NCBI GenBank assembly: GCA_020205615.1
Contig: CM035173.1
Location: 52,955,910-53,019,909, forward strand
Origin: Panax quinquefolius
Lineage: Eukaryota > Streptophyta > Magnoliopsida > Apiales > Araliaceae
Direction: 5' to 3'
Length of the DNA: 64,000 nt
Of this stretch, positions 33,685 through 44,677 are shown piece after piece (within the stretch, counting starts at the first letter, position 1; each line of letters starts with the position of its first letter). A model generated the notes under the pieces. The model saw nothing but the letters and a program-made list of their open reading frames with translations, searched no databases and had not been told where the DNA came from. The position numbers and the translations under genes are program-made.

Positions 33685-36600
33685 TGTAACGATCGAGAAG
33701 TTTGTAATTAATTTTAAATATTTATTAAATTAAATAAATATTTTAATTAATTTATTTATTGAGATAAATAAATAATTTATGAAATTGTGGTATAATAATT
33801 TAGTTAAATGTGTATGTTAACTAAATTAAAATAATGGTAATTTTATTATTTGAGGATTTAATTTAATGAAATAATTAAATTAAATGAATAGTTTAATATT
33901 TAAAAAAATAATTAAATTAAATAAAATGATGTTCTAGTCTAATTTAATAATTAAATTAGATATATAACGATTTATTAAGTATAAAGTATAATTATAATGG
34001 AAATTATAATTATTATTATTATAATTGTAAGTTATTTAAATTGACTAAATTAAAGTGTGACACAAGGGAACTATATAATATAAATAATATTAAAATAAAT
34101 TAGAAAACTAAATTGAGTATAGCCAAACAAGGCCTTGTGGCCTTTGGCTTATTTGAACTGACGCAGCCTATTTGGGTTTTAAAACTGAAGTACATGAGTA
34201 CGTGGGGGAGAGAAAGGCCATATGAGTTTATAATTTACGGGTGTTTCTCCTAAAAGCTAAAGAACAGAGAGTTTGGAGAGGAAGAGAGAAAAATAGTGGT
34301 TTTGAGAGAGAATTCTCTGAGATTGTCAAGAGGAATGAGAAGGATTTCTAAACCTTGTCATAATCTTTTGCTAACATACAATCAAGGATTTAATGTATAC
34401 TTTACTCTTAATTTCTATGTTTTGGGTTTTCAGTGATTATTCTTTGTGAATTGGAAGTTACGTTGGATTGTTGTATACATGTGCATTTGGTTTGTAGAAT
34501 CTATTAATTATCATATATAAGTAATATTTGGTTATCAAATTCGTGAAAATTGGGTTTGTAAGAAGAAAATTGAATAACATTGTTATGTTAATGTAAAATG
34601 GTTTGTATAAGTCCAAAATTTGATGTCTAATACTTTATATAATCTGTAAATTGGTATTAGATTGTGTTAGTATATCAAGAAATAAAAGAAATGTAATTGG
34701 AATGGCTTAATTTGGTTAAGAAACTAAGTTTTGGCAATCAAATTCGCTAAAAGTGTTAAAAAGGAAAGAAATTAGAAAAAAATATGATTTTGATCCTTAA
34801 AAGTTAATTATATATAATGTTTATGTTGTTAGAATTATGAATTGCATGCTTATTGATGTTATTACAAAGTTTTAGTTGTTAGTTATGGTGAATTTATGTG
34901 GAAATTGGGAAAATTTGGAGTGTCTTTATAAAGCAGAGGTTAGAATGAAATTTCGTCACAGTATAATATAGCAATTTACTTGCCGATAATCTGCAAGTGA
35001 AATGGCGCAATATACTGTTAATATTTCGAGATTCTCGCATCAAAATGGTATGCGGTCTGTTGTTTCGGGGGCGGGCGTAAGGCTGCTGCCAGGTACTAAT
35101 AGGAGGTAGTGAGTTCTGATTATTTATAGGTTATAATACAAGAACCTAATCTAGTATGGTATGCATGATAAAGATGTTAAATCATAATATAAGATACAAT
35201 AACAGATGGTTATGTGTGGTGATACCAAAAAGAGAAGATTTTAAATTATCATTTGAACAAGTTATGTAATGAATAAAAATTGATGTTTACAAGAATTAGA
35301 AGTGAATGATAAAGCTTATAGTAGGCGATAGTGAGATTTCAGATTCGTGTGAATGGTGAACCAACATGGTTAGACATTAAGTTAAAGGTTATGACTTAAA
35401 TGGTGGGTTGAACCTATAAAGCTAATGTTGACACAACTAATTGGTATTGCAATTTCAATTGTATGTGTAGGGTAATTGGCAAACGTTATTATACTTGTGT
35501 AGCTTACACACGAGGCAAGTTCCCTAACTTCATTCTCTTTATAATGAATGCAAGTTTCTTAATTCCGTTATCTTATGATTGTCAAGCAGACTTTCTAGTC
35601 CTAAGTTAACACTGTGAAAATCCATATTAAAGTTGAGCAAGCCTATTGATTCTATCTTATGTATGATTATGCAAGCTCTTGTAATCTAATTTGTTACATC
35701 GAGCTAATTTCACTTTCCAAATTCTTGTTATTGTTATTCAAAGCATATACTATTTTAATTCATTGTTTTAAATGAGGTTTTCCTAACTCTTTTGGATGTA
35801 GTACTTTGCATGTATACCATGTCTATTCAAATGTCTATTATTTTTATTCAATCTATGACTTAAATAACTTTGTTCAATTCTATATTATTGTGTTAAACTT
35901 TCAAGTAGCAAGTAAACTCTTGTTGATTGGACTAATCTATAATTGAATAGTGTTTTAAAATTCTAGAACCACTGATAAGATAGTTCCGAGCTAAACTTTC
36001 TTTAGTACGAAAATCCTAAAGTCAAACTGAGATGAACAACCCTAACATAGGGGATTATGTACGTGTTAACGTTTAGATGTTTGTGCACAATACATGGAAC
36101 AAAGGGTTGATCCCCCTAAGTACGTAAAGAAGGGTCTGTATAGTCTAAATGACTGTTAAGGTTGAGGTAATAATACCTAAATACCAGAGACATAGTTCGT
36201 GGTCTTAAGACCCTTAAATATTAAATTCGAACTTGTTTTCTGTTTTTAATTCGTAGATAAAGTTCACCCTTATTCAACATTCGTTGTTCAAACTCAAGTG
36301 GTTATTATTATTACTCTTTATATCACTGAGCAATTGTTTGCTCACTCTTGCATTTAAACACTGCAGCTAAAGTCGAGAAAGTCGATGAGCCATCTTCCAG
36401 CAAAGGAAAGGGAAAGATGTCCAAGTGTTGAATATATATGTGAATTTATTTGGATGGATTATATTATAAGACTTAATTTATTTATGTGATGTATTCCGCA
36501 AACTTATGTAATAGTTTAAGGTTAGATTACCTCAGATTGTTTTAATTGATGTAACCCTTTAATGGGGAAGATTATTGCTTAAGTTATTTAAATTATGTTT

Positions 36601-36693
36601 TATCCTTTATAAAGGGGTAGTTAGATGTAATTGTTTTGGATAGTGAACACCAAATTTTGTGGAAATGGAGTACCCAGATTTGGGGGTGTCACA
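33685..36693 (+). repeat. C2 LTR (C type)
   Basis: It begins TGTAACGATCG, ends GGGGGTGTCACA and is 3009 bp long. The U3 is very A/T-rich (33710-34120). TATA-like TTTATAATT is near 34230, followed by a GA-rich leader. A 65-bp block with a GGCC hairpin (about 34129-34193) is missing from the partner LTR. Confidence 0.92.
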
Positions 36694-36696
36694 GGT

Positions 36697-36708
36697 TGGT
36701 ATCAGAGC
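36697..36708 (+). other. tRNA-iMet primer binding site of C2
   Basis: TGGTATCAGAGC, a perfect 12-base complement to the initiator tRNA-Met end. It lies three bases after the LTR. This is the standard primer of Tekay-like elements. Confidence 0.95.
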
Positions 36709-37949
36709 TTTAGGTTATGAACCTTATGTAAGACCCCAACTTTTTATAAATAAAATTGAATTTTCTTTATTCATTATCTTGAAATAATAAGGAGTTAATT
36801 TGATATAATGTTTTGGTTTTGGGTGAAATGTGCAAATTTTATAGAATAAGCAAGTAGTTGTAAAATATTCATTTCTGTCAGGGAATATTCGTTTGGTCGT
36901 GGAATATTCTTGTTGTCGGAGAATATTAGATGCGACAGACTTGACCATTCATGGCCCATGCTTGAAAAGCGGTTGGATGAAGGAAATGACAAAGTATGAG
37001 TTTTTATAAATAACAGCTTAGTTGTTACCGTTAACACTGTTGGAATACCCGGTGGTTAAAAATACAGTAATATGCGTGGTTGCACAAAGTAATATTACGA
37101 TATCGCGCAGTATTTTGAATTATTGATCCTTACGTAAGAAGGCATTACTTAATAATTGTTACAGTAGTTACTGTTCAATATTTTATTTTATTGATTTAAT
37201 AATTGTTGCGTTAATATTTTATATTATTGTTGTTTCAATAATTGTCACTGCACAATATTTCCCATTATCAGATCAATAATTCATATTATTTGAATAATAT
37301 TATTAGATAGAATTATTGGCAATGTCTAGAAAGTTCTATCAAGGAGAGGTTTGGTCACCTAATTGCGCGCCAGTAAGGAGAAATCCTTATTGGAAAGCCC
37401 CCACTTTCCTGGAACGGCCTGGTTGTCATAATTGTGATTCTATAATATTATTTGTGAATAATTAATTATTGATTTATATGATAAGGAAATATTTATTTGA
37501 TGCGGATATAAATGATGGATTTATTTATTTTATGCGGTTATAATTGAAGGAATTAATGTTGAGGTGTTTTATCAGTATTTTTGTCGGAATGGAGGTATTA
37601 AAAATCAAATTAGTATTTTTACGGTATATTGCGTGAGTTATAATTTTTAATCCGACCGTTGGATCGTTGTGATTTTTGGATATGTTATACATATATAAGT
37701 TGAGTATATGTCCACAAATTTTGAACCGTTAAAAATGAACGAATGATTTGTTATAAATTTTAAGAGATGACTGATTCGAAAATTAGGTTTATAAATGATT
37801 TTAGTGGAAAATTCTAGAATTGAGTGGGCCCCACTTGTGGTTGGTGAAGAAATGTGCTGAATTTTATTTCAAATGTGGTGGGTGGCAATAGTAGCAGGTA
37901 AAGCCATCAGGTAGCAGGTCAAGTCTTCTTCGGCGTGCTAACATTTTCC

Positions 37950-37957
37950 TATAAATA
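37950..37957 (+). promoter_or_regulatory. TATA box of the element H 5' LTR
   Basis: TATAAATA in 'cctataaatagagg', conserved at the same place in sister LTRs (for example 42920-42927, 56019-56026 and 63323-63330 in reverse). Transcription would start some 30 bases downstream. Confidence 0.8.
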
Positions 37958-38134
37958 GAGGGCTAAGTTAGAATTGAAAATCACACCAGAAACATAAGCT
38001 TTTTCTCTTTCTCTCTCTATATTATCGAGCGTATTTTGTGAGTATTTAGATACTTTGAGAGTTCTTTATTCAAGACAAGTTTCATTCAAAGATCACTTGA
38101 GACCTTTCATTCCAAGAAATCTTGTTTCTTTGAG

Positions 38135-38948
38135 GTAAGGAATGTTATTTTCTTCTTAAATGATATTATTTTCTTCAATATCATTATGCTGAGATATTGT
38201 TATGAATTTTATTGTGGAATTTCTACCTTTTTGTGTCAGGGTTACTATTCATGTATACGACACTATTCACGTATACGACACTATTCACGAATACGAAACT
38301 ATTCATCGAAAAATGAAATTCTCTCTTTTTCGTCCCAGATGTCTTTTATGGTTACTATCTTTGATTGTATCCATGTTTTGATCTTTATTTTTGAATTCTA
38401 CTTCACACTTGGTTATTATGGAGTATTATTGAATTTGGATAAACCGAAATACGAATCCCTAATATTTGTCCTTCTGTCTTACTGGATTCGTTCTCTAAAA
38501 TGTTTTTCATCATCCTCAGTCCTTAATGGTGATACTTGATGAATATCTTTGGCCTGTAGTGCAAAGATGAATGATTACCTGATGAATATCTTTGGTCCGT
38601 AGTGCAAAGATGACCAGGTGTTGAGATGAACATGACCAACTGGTGACACAAATGAATATCTTTGGCTCATAGTGCAAAGAAGTATATTGATTGATGTTAC
38701 AGGGATAAAATATTGATGATGGACTTTTAAATCTTAGAAGATAGTAGAACTCATTCTCTACTTGACTCTTCTAATGGATTGCTGTTTCCGCTGCAGTTTT
38801 GATTTAAAACTTGTTGTCTATTATGTTTTATCAGATTTTTCCCTGTTGAAGACTAATGATAATTTGTTGTATATTATCTTAGTGAAAATATTCTTTACTG
38901 GGCTAGTTGAGCTCACCCTTTTCCTTTTTGTTCCATTTTTCTTCTCAG
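38135..38948 (+). other. Predicted leader intron inside the LTR
   Basis: The donor is GAG|GTAAGG at 38134/38135. The acceptor is a 30-base pyrimidine run ending TTCTTCTCAG|GAGG at 38948. The 814-bp interval holds the minisatellite and hairpin array. Both borders are kept in sister LTRs (donor/acceptor pairs at about 42751/41728 and 55850/55032 on the minus strand). Splicing is inferred from sequence only. Confidence 0.5.
38535..38675 (+). repeat. Hairpin-unit array (3 units)
   Basis: Three copies of 'gaatatctttggcc..agtgcaaagatga' in forward orientation. The ATCTTTG/CAAAGAT arms are intact in the first two; the third is partly changed. Confidence 0.85.
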
Positions 38949-39230
38949 GAGGTGAGAACATAGCAGGATCTAGTCGGGGTATGGAGTGATGGTTCTAGAA
39001 AGATGTTTTAGCGATCCTCACTATTTACGTAAAATAGTTTTGAATAATTGTAATGAGGACTTATTTGAGTGTTGATATTGTCTAGAAGACAATATTTGTA
39101 TTTAAACTCACAGTATGTGTTGTCGTATTTTGCACGACAATTGTATTATTGAAGTTGTAGTTTGCTTTCTGTACCATGTATTTGGCGACTCAGGATGGGT
39201 GTTGTATACCTATTTTGGGGGCGTCACAGT

Positions 39231-39242
39231 TGGTATCAAAGC
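39231..39242 (+). other. tRNA-iMet primer binding site of element H
   Basis: TGGTATCAAAGC, 11 of 12 bases matching the tRNA-iMet complement, two bases after the LTR. Confidence 0.92.
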
Positions 39243-39404
39243 TTAGGGATATGGTCTCTGGCAGAGACCGGGGAATAGAACTAGGAGGGGAGAGATGAGT
39301 AAATCCTTCGCTAGTGTGTCCTATCTAAGCTTAATTGTTGGTAGGTCATAATATAGGGATATTATGTGATATGTTAATTTGTTGTTTTATGGTAGTTTTT
39401 AAGA

Positions 39405-40138
39405 ATGACAGATGAGAACGTTAACAATGGAGTGAATGAGATCGTGGAGACACCTCTAATCACCAACCAATATAATGTGATGTCAGGCGAAGAAGGAATT
39501 ATAGATATCCATGTTGTGAGTGAAGAATTGATAGTTGCACCCGAGATAGTCGCAGAGGTAGCAGCTGAGAGTGAGGAAGAAGAGGAAGAAGAGGTACTTG
39601 AGGAGAATTTGTTAGAAGAATTTTATGATCGAAATTTAGAATTGCAAAATCGAATTCACGAGTTAGAAGAGCAGGCTGAAGAACGGCAGGCGGTCGTGGA
39701 GCAAAAGGATGCAACAATTCAAGCTTGTGTTACCCGATATGTGATTCTTGAATAGAAGCACTCTTTGGCAGAGTATATGACAATAAAGCTGGAATCTGAG
39801 CTGAAAGAAGAAACAACTGAACGAGTGAGAATGAGTGATGCATGGGTAAAAGCCGCACGACGCGTTGATATTGTGGAAAGAGATGTCCGATCTAAGAATG
39901 CTAAAATAGATGATATGTATTTCTCTTTTTAGACAACAATTAAGAGAACCCAACATTGAGTTTTGAATTATCCTGTACATTGCGGTCAATCCCAATTCGA
40001 TATGGATCGAAGATTAATGATTCATATCATGAAACAGAGTACGATGAAGCGATTGAGGTGGAATATGCCTATAGAAAATTCAATTTCAACGGTAGTGATG
40101 ACACCAAATCTTTGCCCTGCATAAGTCAAATAGGGTAG
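39405..40138 (+). pseudogene. Gag remnant of element H
   Basis: ATG at 39405 opens 116 codons: a Thr/Asn-rich start, an acidic run (AESEEEEEEEVLEENLLEE), then a heptad-like helix (NLELQNRIHELEEQAEERQ) suggesting a coiled coil, then YVILE and a stop at 39753. The matching reading continues beyond (KAARRVDIVERDVRSKNAKIDDM, about 39850-39915) and fades by 40138. No capsid core or zinc knuckle remains. This fits an element that relies on another's Gag. The start is the first ATG after the primer site in this frame. Confidence 0.78.
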
Positions 40139-40184
40139 TTCAAGGAGAAGCGGTTGTCATGACTTCCCAACAAGTGAGGAACCC

Positions 40185-41463
40185 AAATGAAGATATCACG
40201 GGTTAGTTAATCATAATTTTTTGTAAGTTTATACCTCACTGAATCTTTGGTTCTACCCATTCTTTTATCTCTCGCGCTTGTGCTCAACGTTTAAACTTGA
40301 CTTCGGAGAATTTAGACTTTGACTTATCTGTGGAGACTCTGTTAGGAGAAACCTTTATCACATCCACTGTTTATAAATCTTGTTTAATCCAAGTTGGCAC
40401 AATGACATTACTTGTTAATCTTATCCCTTTAAAGATACTTGCATTTAACGTGATTTTAGGAATTGATTAGTTAACCATTCATCATGCCAAAATTGATTAT
40501 TTTCGTAAGGTTGTTAGTTTTCATATTCCTAACCAACCTGTTATGCGAACTCAAGCAACCAAACCATTGAAGTCAAACACTTTCATATCAAGCCATAAAG
40601 CCATTCGTTTATTGAAAAACGGATGTCAAGCTTTCTTAGCCTATGTTATAGATTTGAATAAAGACACGTCAGATTTGAATAAAATTTCCGTTGTTAGTGA
40701 ATTTTCTGACGTATTTCCTGAAGAATTTCCTGGCCTACCCCCAAAGTGTGATATTGAATTTTGTATCGACTTTGAACCCGATACAAAACCCATTTCTAAA
40801 ATCTTTTATCAAATGGCTCCTATTGAACTTCAGGAGTTAAAAAACCAAGTACAAAAGTTGGTACCCGAGCCTCTATCTGGTGACTTCCTTTGTGGAATGC
40901 ACCAAAGCTAGACTCTCCGTAGGGAACTCTATATTTGTGTGGTGGTAAAAAGATAGGTGCTATTATGACGTGCAATCCAAGATTGGGATATGAATCACAT
41001 ATGAGAGCAACTTAAGTCAGTAATCGAAATATCTAGCTTTCTAGGCTTAATTGGTTACTATCGGAGATTCGTGGTAGGACTTTCTCGAATCGCTATCTCA
41101 GATTAACTTAAGTGACTCGGAAAGATACAAAAATCAGTATGGAGCGAGGAATGCGAGAAGATTTTCCAAGAGTTCAAGAGGCGACTCATTTCGGCACTTG
41201 TTCTGACCATACCATCTTGGAAAAGCGAACGTGGTAGCTGACGCGTTGAGTATGCAAGTACGAGTGCGATATTGTTGAACACAAAGATCTGTTTTATATA
41301 ATTTACGAACGATAGAGATAGAGTTAAAGACTCTAGGGACCAACGTGATGATATACGAGTAGAATCGACTTTAATCGATAACGTTAAAGCCGCTCAAGCT
41401 ACAGACCTGAAGTTGATGAATATAAAGAAGAAGGTGCAAGAAGGCGTTATTCTAGAAGTAAGA
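40185..41463 (+). pseudogene. Element H partial pol: protease edge, RT N-terminus, RNase H edges, spacer
   Basis: LDFDLSVETLLGETFITS-like residues (about 40310-40360) mark the protease region without its active-site loop. The open frame 40543-40911 gives the RT approach (SEFSDVFPEEFPGLPPKCDIEFCIDFEPDTKPIS..QMAPIELQEL). Then PEPLSGDFLCGMH joins a non-RT segment ending GGGATATGAATCAC (about 40977-40997). FLGLIGYYRRFV follows (about 41038-41075). At about 41210 the reading jumps from the RNase H start (ISALVLTIPS) to its end (ANVVADALS). The spacer DLKLMNIKKKVQEG..VRVD leads to the solo LTR at 41469. The RT and RNase H catalytic residues are all deleted. Confidence 0.8.
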
Positions 41464-42004
41464 GTCGATGTGACGCCCCCAAAATAGGTATACATCACCT
41501 ATTACAGGTTGTCAATACGTAATGCGAAACAACTACAACTTTATTATTACAACAAGAAAAACTGTGAGTTTGAATACAAATATTATCTTACAGACAATAT
41601 CTATACTCAAATAAATCCTCATCACATTTATTGATACATTATTTTACAAAAATGGTGAGGACTACTAAACAATCCTTTCTAAAACCTTCATTCCATACCC
41701 AGGCTGCATTCATTATATTCTCGCCTCCTGAGAAAAATGGAACAAAAAGGAAAAGGGTGAGCTCAACTAGCTCAGTAAAGAATATTATGACTAAGATAAT
41801 ATACAACAAATTATCGTTAGTCTTCAACAGGGAAAAATATAATAGAATACAATAGACAACAAATTTTAAATCAATATTCGCAGAGGAAATAATAATTCAT
41901 TAGAAGAGTTAAGTAGAGAATGCAAACTACTATCTTCTATGTATGAATTTAAAAGTTCATCGTCTATCTTTTATCCCTGTAACATCAATCAATATACATC
42001 TGGA

Positions 42005-42195
42005 ATCAAATATTCATCTTTTTGACTACTGAGCCAAAGATATTCATCGATTGGTCATGTTCATTTAAACACTGTTCATCTTTGCACTACGGCCAAAGAT
42101 ATTCTTCAGAAATCATTCATCTTTTGCCTTCTGGGCCAAAGATATTCTTAAGAAATCATTCATCTTTTGCACTACAGGCCAAAGATATTCCATAA
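42005..42195 (-). repeat. Hairpin-unit array (4 units)
   Basis: Four units of 'catctttgcac..gccaaagatattc', in the same order as at 6110-6300. Confidence 0.85.
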
Positions 42196-42439
42196 TATCA
42201 TCATTTAAGACTGAGGATGATGAAAAATATTTTTTTTAAAGAAACGAATCTAGTGAAACAAAATGACAAGGATTAAGGATTAAGGATTCATACTTGGTTT
42301 TATCCACATCCAAAAATACCTCAAAAATAATCATAGTGGTGTAAAATTCAAGAATGATCAAAACATGGATACAATCAGAGTTAGTATCCGAATAGATGTT
42401 TTAGACGAAAAGAAGAAATTTTATTTTTGATTGAATAGT

Positions 42440-42645
42440 ACCATATATCGTGAATAGTGTCAGATATCGTGAATAGTGCCGTAGTACGTGAATAGTAACT
42501 CAGACACCAAAAGATAGAAATTCCACAAAAACATCTTCACGCTTCATGAATAGTACTCGTGAATAAGTAACTTCGTGAATAGTAACTTTCTGAATAGTAA
42601 CTTCGTGAATAGTAACTCATGAATAGAACCATGAATAGTAACCCT
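42440..42645. repeat. Minisatellite, CGTGAATAGTAACT-like
   Basis: About nine copies of gaatagt, several at 14-16 bp steps. Fewer and less regular than the sister array at 6638-6791. Confidence 0.75.
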
Positions 42646-44269
42646 ACATACATGAAAAAGTTCCAAATTTGATAAAAACTTCAGATCAACATTTCAATTA
42701 TAATGATATTGAAGAAATAATATCATTACAAAAAAAAATAATATCCCTTACCTCGAAAGATCAAGATTTTAGCTAGAATCTAGGGTATAGTCTTTGAAGG
42801 AACTTGCACTTAATCTAGCAATACTCAAAGTATACTCAAAATACTCACAAGAATACGCCGATAATATAGAGAGAAAACTTGAGTTTCGGTGTGATTTTCA
42901 ATTCTAACCTAAGCACACCTATTTATAGGAAATCGCTTAGAACACCAAAGCAGAAAATTTAATAATTTAATATATATATATATCAAATTCATACGCCAAC
43001 CTTAGAATTCAGATCCTAGCATTTCCACATGCCACCTTCTAGAAAAGTAAGAAAAAAAACGTTTTCATAAAATAAATAATTAAAACTTTCAAAAAATCAA
43101 TTATTTTGAGACTTTGGAACTTCAATAATTCATAATAAATAGCCCTTTCATCAGAAAATTCGAATCTCGCGAGTTTTATAGGAAATTCAATTCTCTACAA
43201 CTTTGCAGAAGAAAGTTTTTCCAAATTCCAAATGGAAATTGACCGAAATCCACAAGCGGTCAATTTTACAGCTATAATCAAATTTGACTAATAAATGGGG
43301 TCCACCGACATGTTTAACATGTTTTAAACATTTATTGCAACAAAATACTCTTCCTCCTCGTATACTCATATATCCCACATTCGTTGTAAAAATATCACCA
43401 ATTAATATATTATTAAAATAATATATTTAAATGAATTATTTTATCGGAAAAAGATAAAATTTCAATTTTCAACAATTGTCACTATAAAATTTTCTCCATC
43501 TATATCCACATAAAATCAATATTTTCTCATCATATGAATCAATAATTAATTATTTATAAATAATATTACAGAATCACAATATTGACAACCAGGTAGTTCA
43601 CAGGAAGAGGGCTTTCGATAAGAATTTCTTCTTCTTGGTGGCATGATTAGGTGACCAAACCTCTCCTTAGGCAGAACTTTCTAGACATTGCCAATAATGT
43701 TATCTAATAATATTATTAGGATAATATGAATTATTGCTTCGATAATGAAAAATGTGTAATGACAATTATTGAAACAACAATGATATAAAATATCAACAAA
43801 CAATTATTAACTCAATAAAATAATTGATAAAGTAATTCATCGTAACCATTATTGAGAGTAGTGCCTTCACGTAAGAATCAATAATTGGTGCAATCGCAGC
43901 AACTGTTGCTTTCAACAAGCAGCGTATTAGTGTGTTTTAACCACCGGGTATTCAACGAAGATATTAAGCAACAACTATTAGTTATTTAAAAACAACTCAT
44001 ATTTGTCGTTTTCTTCATCCAATCGCTTTCAGTTATGGGGGCCACACATGGTGCTTGGCCGTAAATGCGAATATTCCCAAGCGATTTAATATTCCACGAC
44101 CAAACGAATATTCCCAAACAATGAATATTTTATAACCACTTGCTTATTTTGAAATATTTGCGTATTTAACCCTTAACTATCCACATTAATCAAATCAACC
44201 CTTACTATTTCAAAATAATAAATAAAGGAAATTCCTTTTTATTTAAAAATTTTGGGGTCTTACAGTCGA

Positions 44270-44676
44270 TGAACAGAAGAGAGCTCAAACCTTCGATTTA
44301 TTTGAAATCCTCGACCGAGTAGGAACTGTGGCCTATAGACTGGCCGTAACGCTAAGTATGTCGTGTGTTCATAACGTTTTTCACGTATCGATGTTACGTA
44401 AATATGTGGATGACCATAACCACATCATTGAGTTAGAACTGAACGAGATAGCCGAAGATTTAACGTACGAGGAGGTACGTCTCAAGATATTGGATAGGAA
44501 AGAGCATGTTCTACGAACAAAGGTTATACCACAAGTTAAGGTTTTGTGGAGGAACCATGCAATTGAGGAAATGACATGGGAGTTGGAATCGAAAATGAAA
44601 GCGAGGTACCCTCACCTTTTTGAAACACCAGGTACGTACGTCAATTTCGAGGACAAAATTTCATAAGGAGGGGAGG
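44270..44676 (+). pseudogene. Element H integrase C-terminus with chromo-like tail and polypurine tract
   Basis: Directly after the duplicated GTCGA the frame gives [45 protein letters not shown], then [57 protein letters not shown]. It stops at 44664 and is followed by 'aaggaggggagg'. This is the DNA-binding end of integrase and the tail that in Tekay/Del elements carries a chromodomain-like fold. Removing the solo LTR joins it to the spacer before 41468, showing that zinc finger and catalytic core were already absent before that insertion. The 112-codon frame from 44328 is one of the best preserved in the window. Confidence 0.85.
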
Positions 44677-44677
44677 T

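Larger units (their letters stand above)
36727..39228 (+). repeat. Element H 5' LTR
   Basis: TGTAAGACCCC to GGGGGCGTCACA, 2502 bp. The order inside is A/T-rich U3, TATA box, leader, donor-like site, short minisatellite ('actattcacg' units, 38246-38300), hairpin units, acceptor-like site and end. Confidence 0.95.
41469..44264 (-). repeat. Solo LTR, B type, reverse, inside element H
   Basis: TGTGACGCCCCC to GGGGTCTTACA on the plus strand, with GTCGA duplicated at 41464-41468 and 44265-44269. In transcription order: TATA (42920-42927), donor GAG|GTAAGG (42752/42751), minisatellite (about 42645-42440), four hairpin units (42190-42010) and acceptor CAG at 41730-41728. A close sister of 5565-8423. 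Confidence 0.96.

Noticed and set aside
38186..38539. 117-codon frame in the H LTR
   Set aside because: It spans the minisatellite within the proposed intron; it changes frame in sister LTRs.
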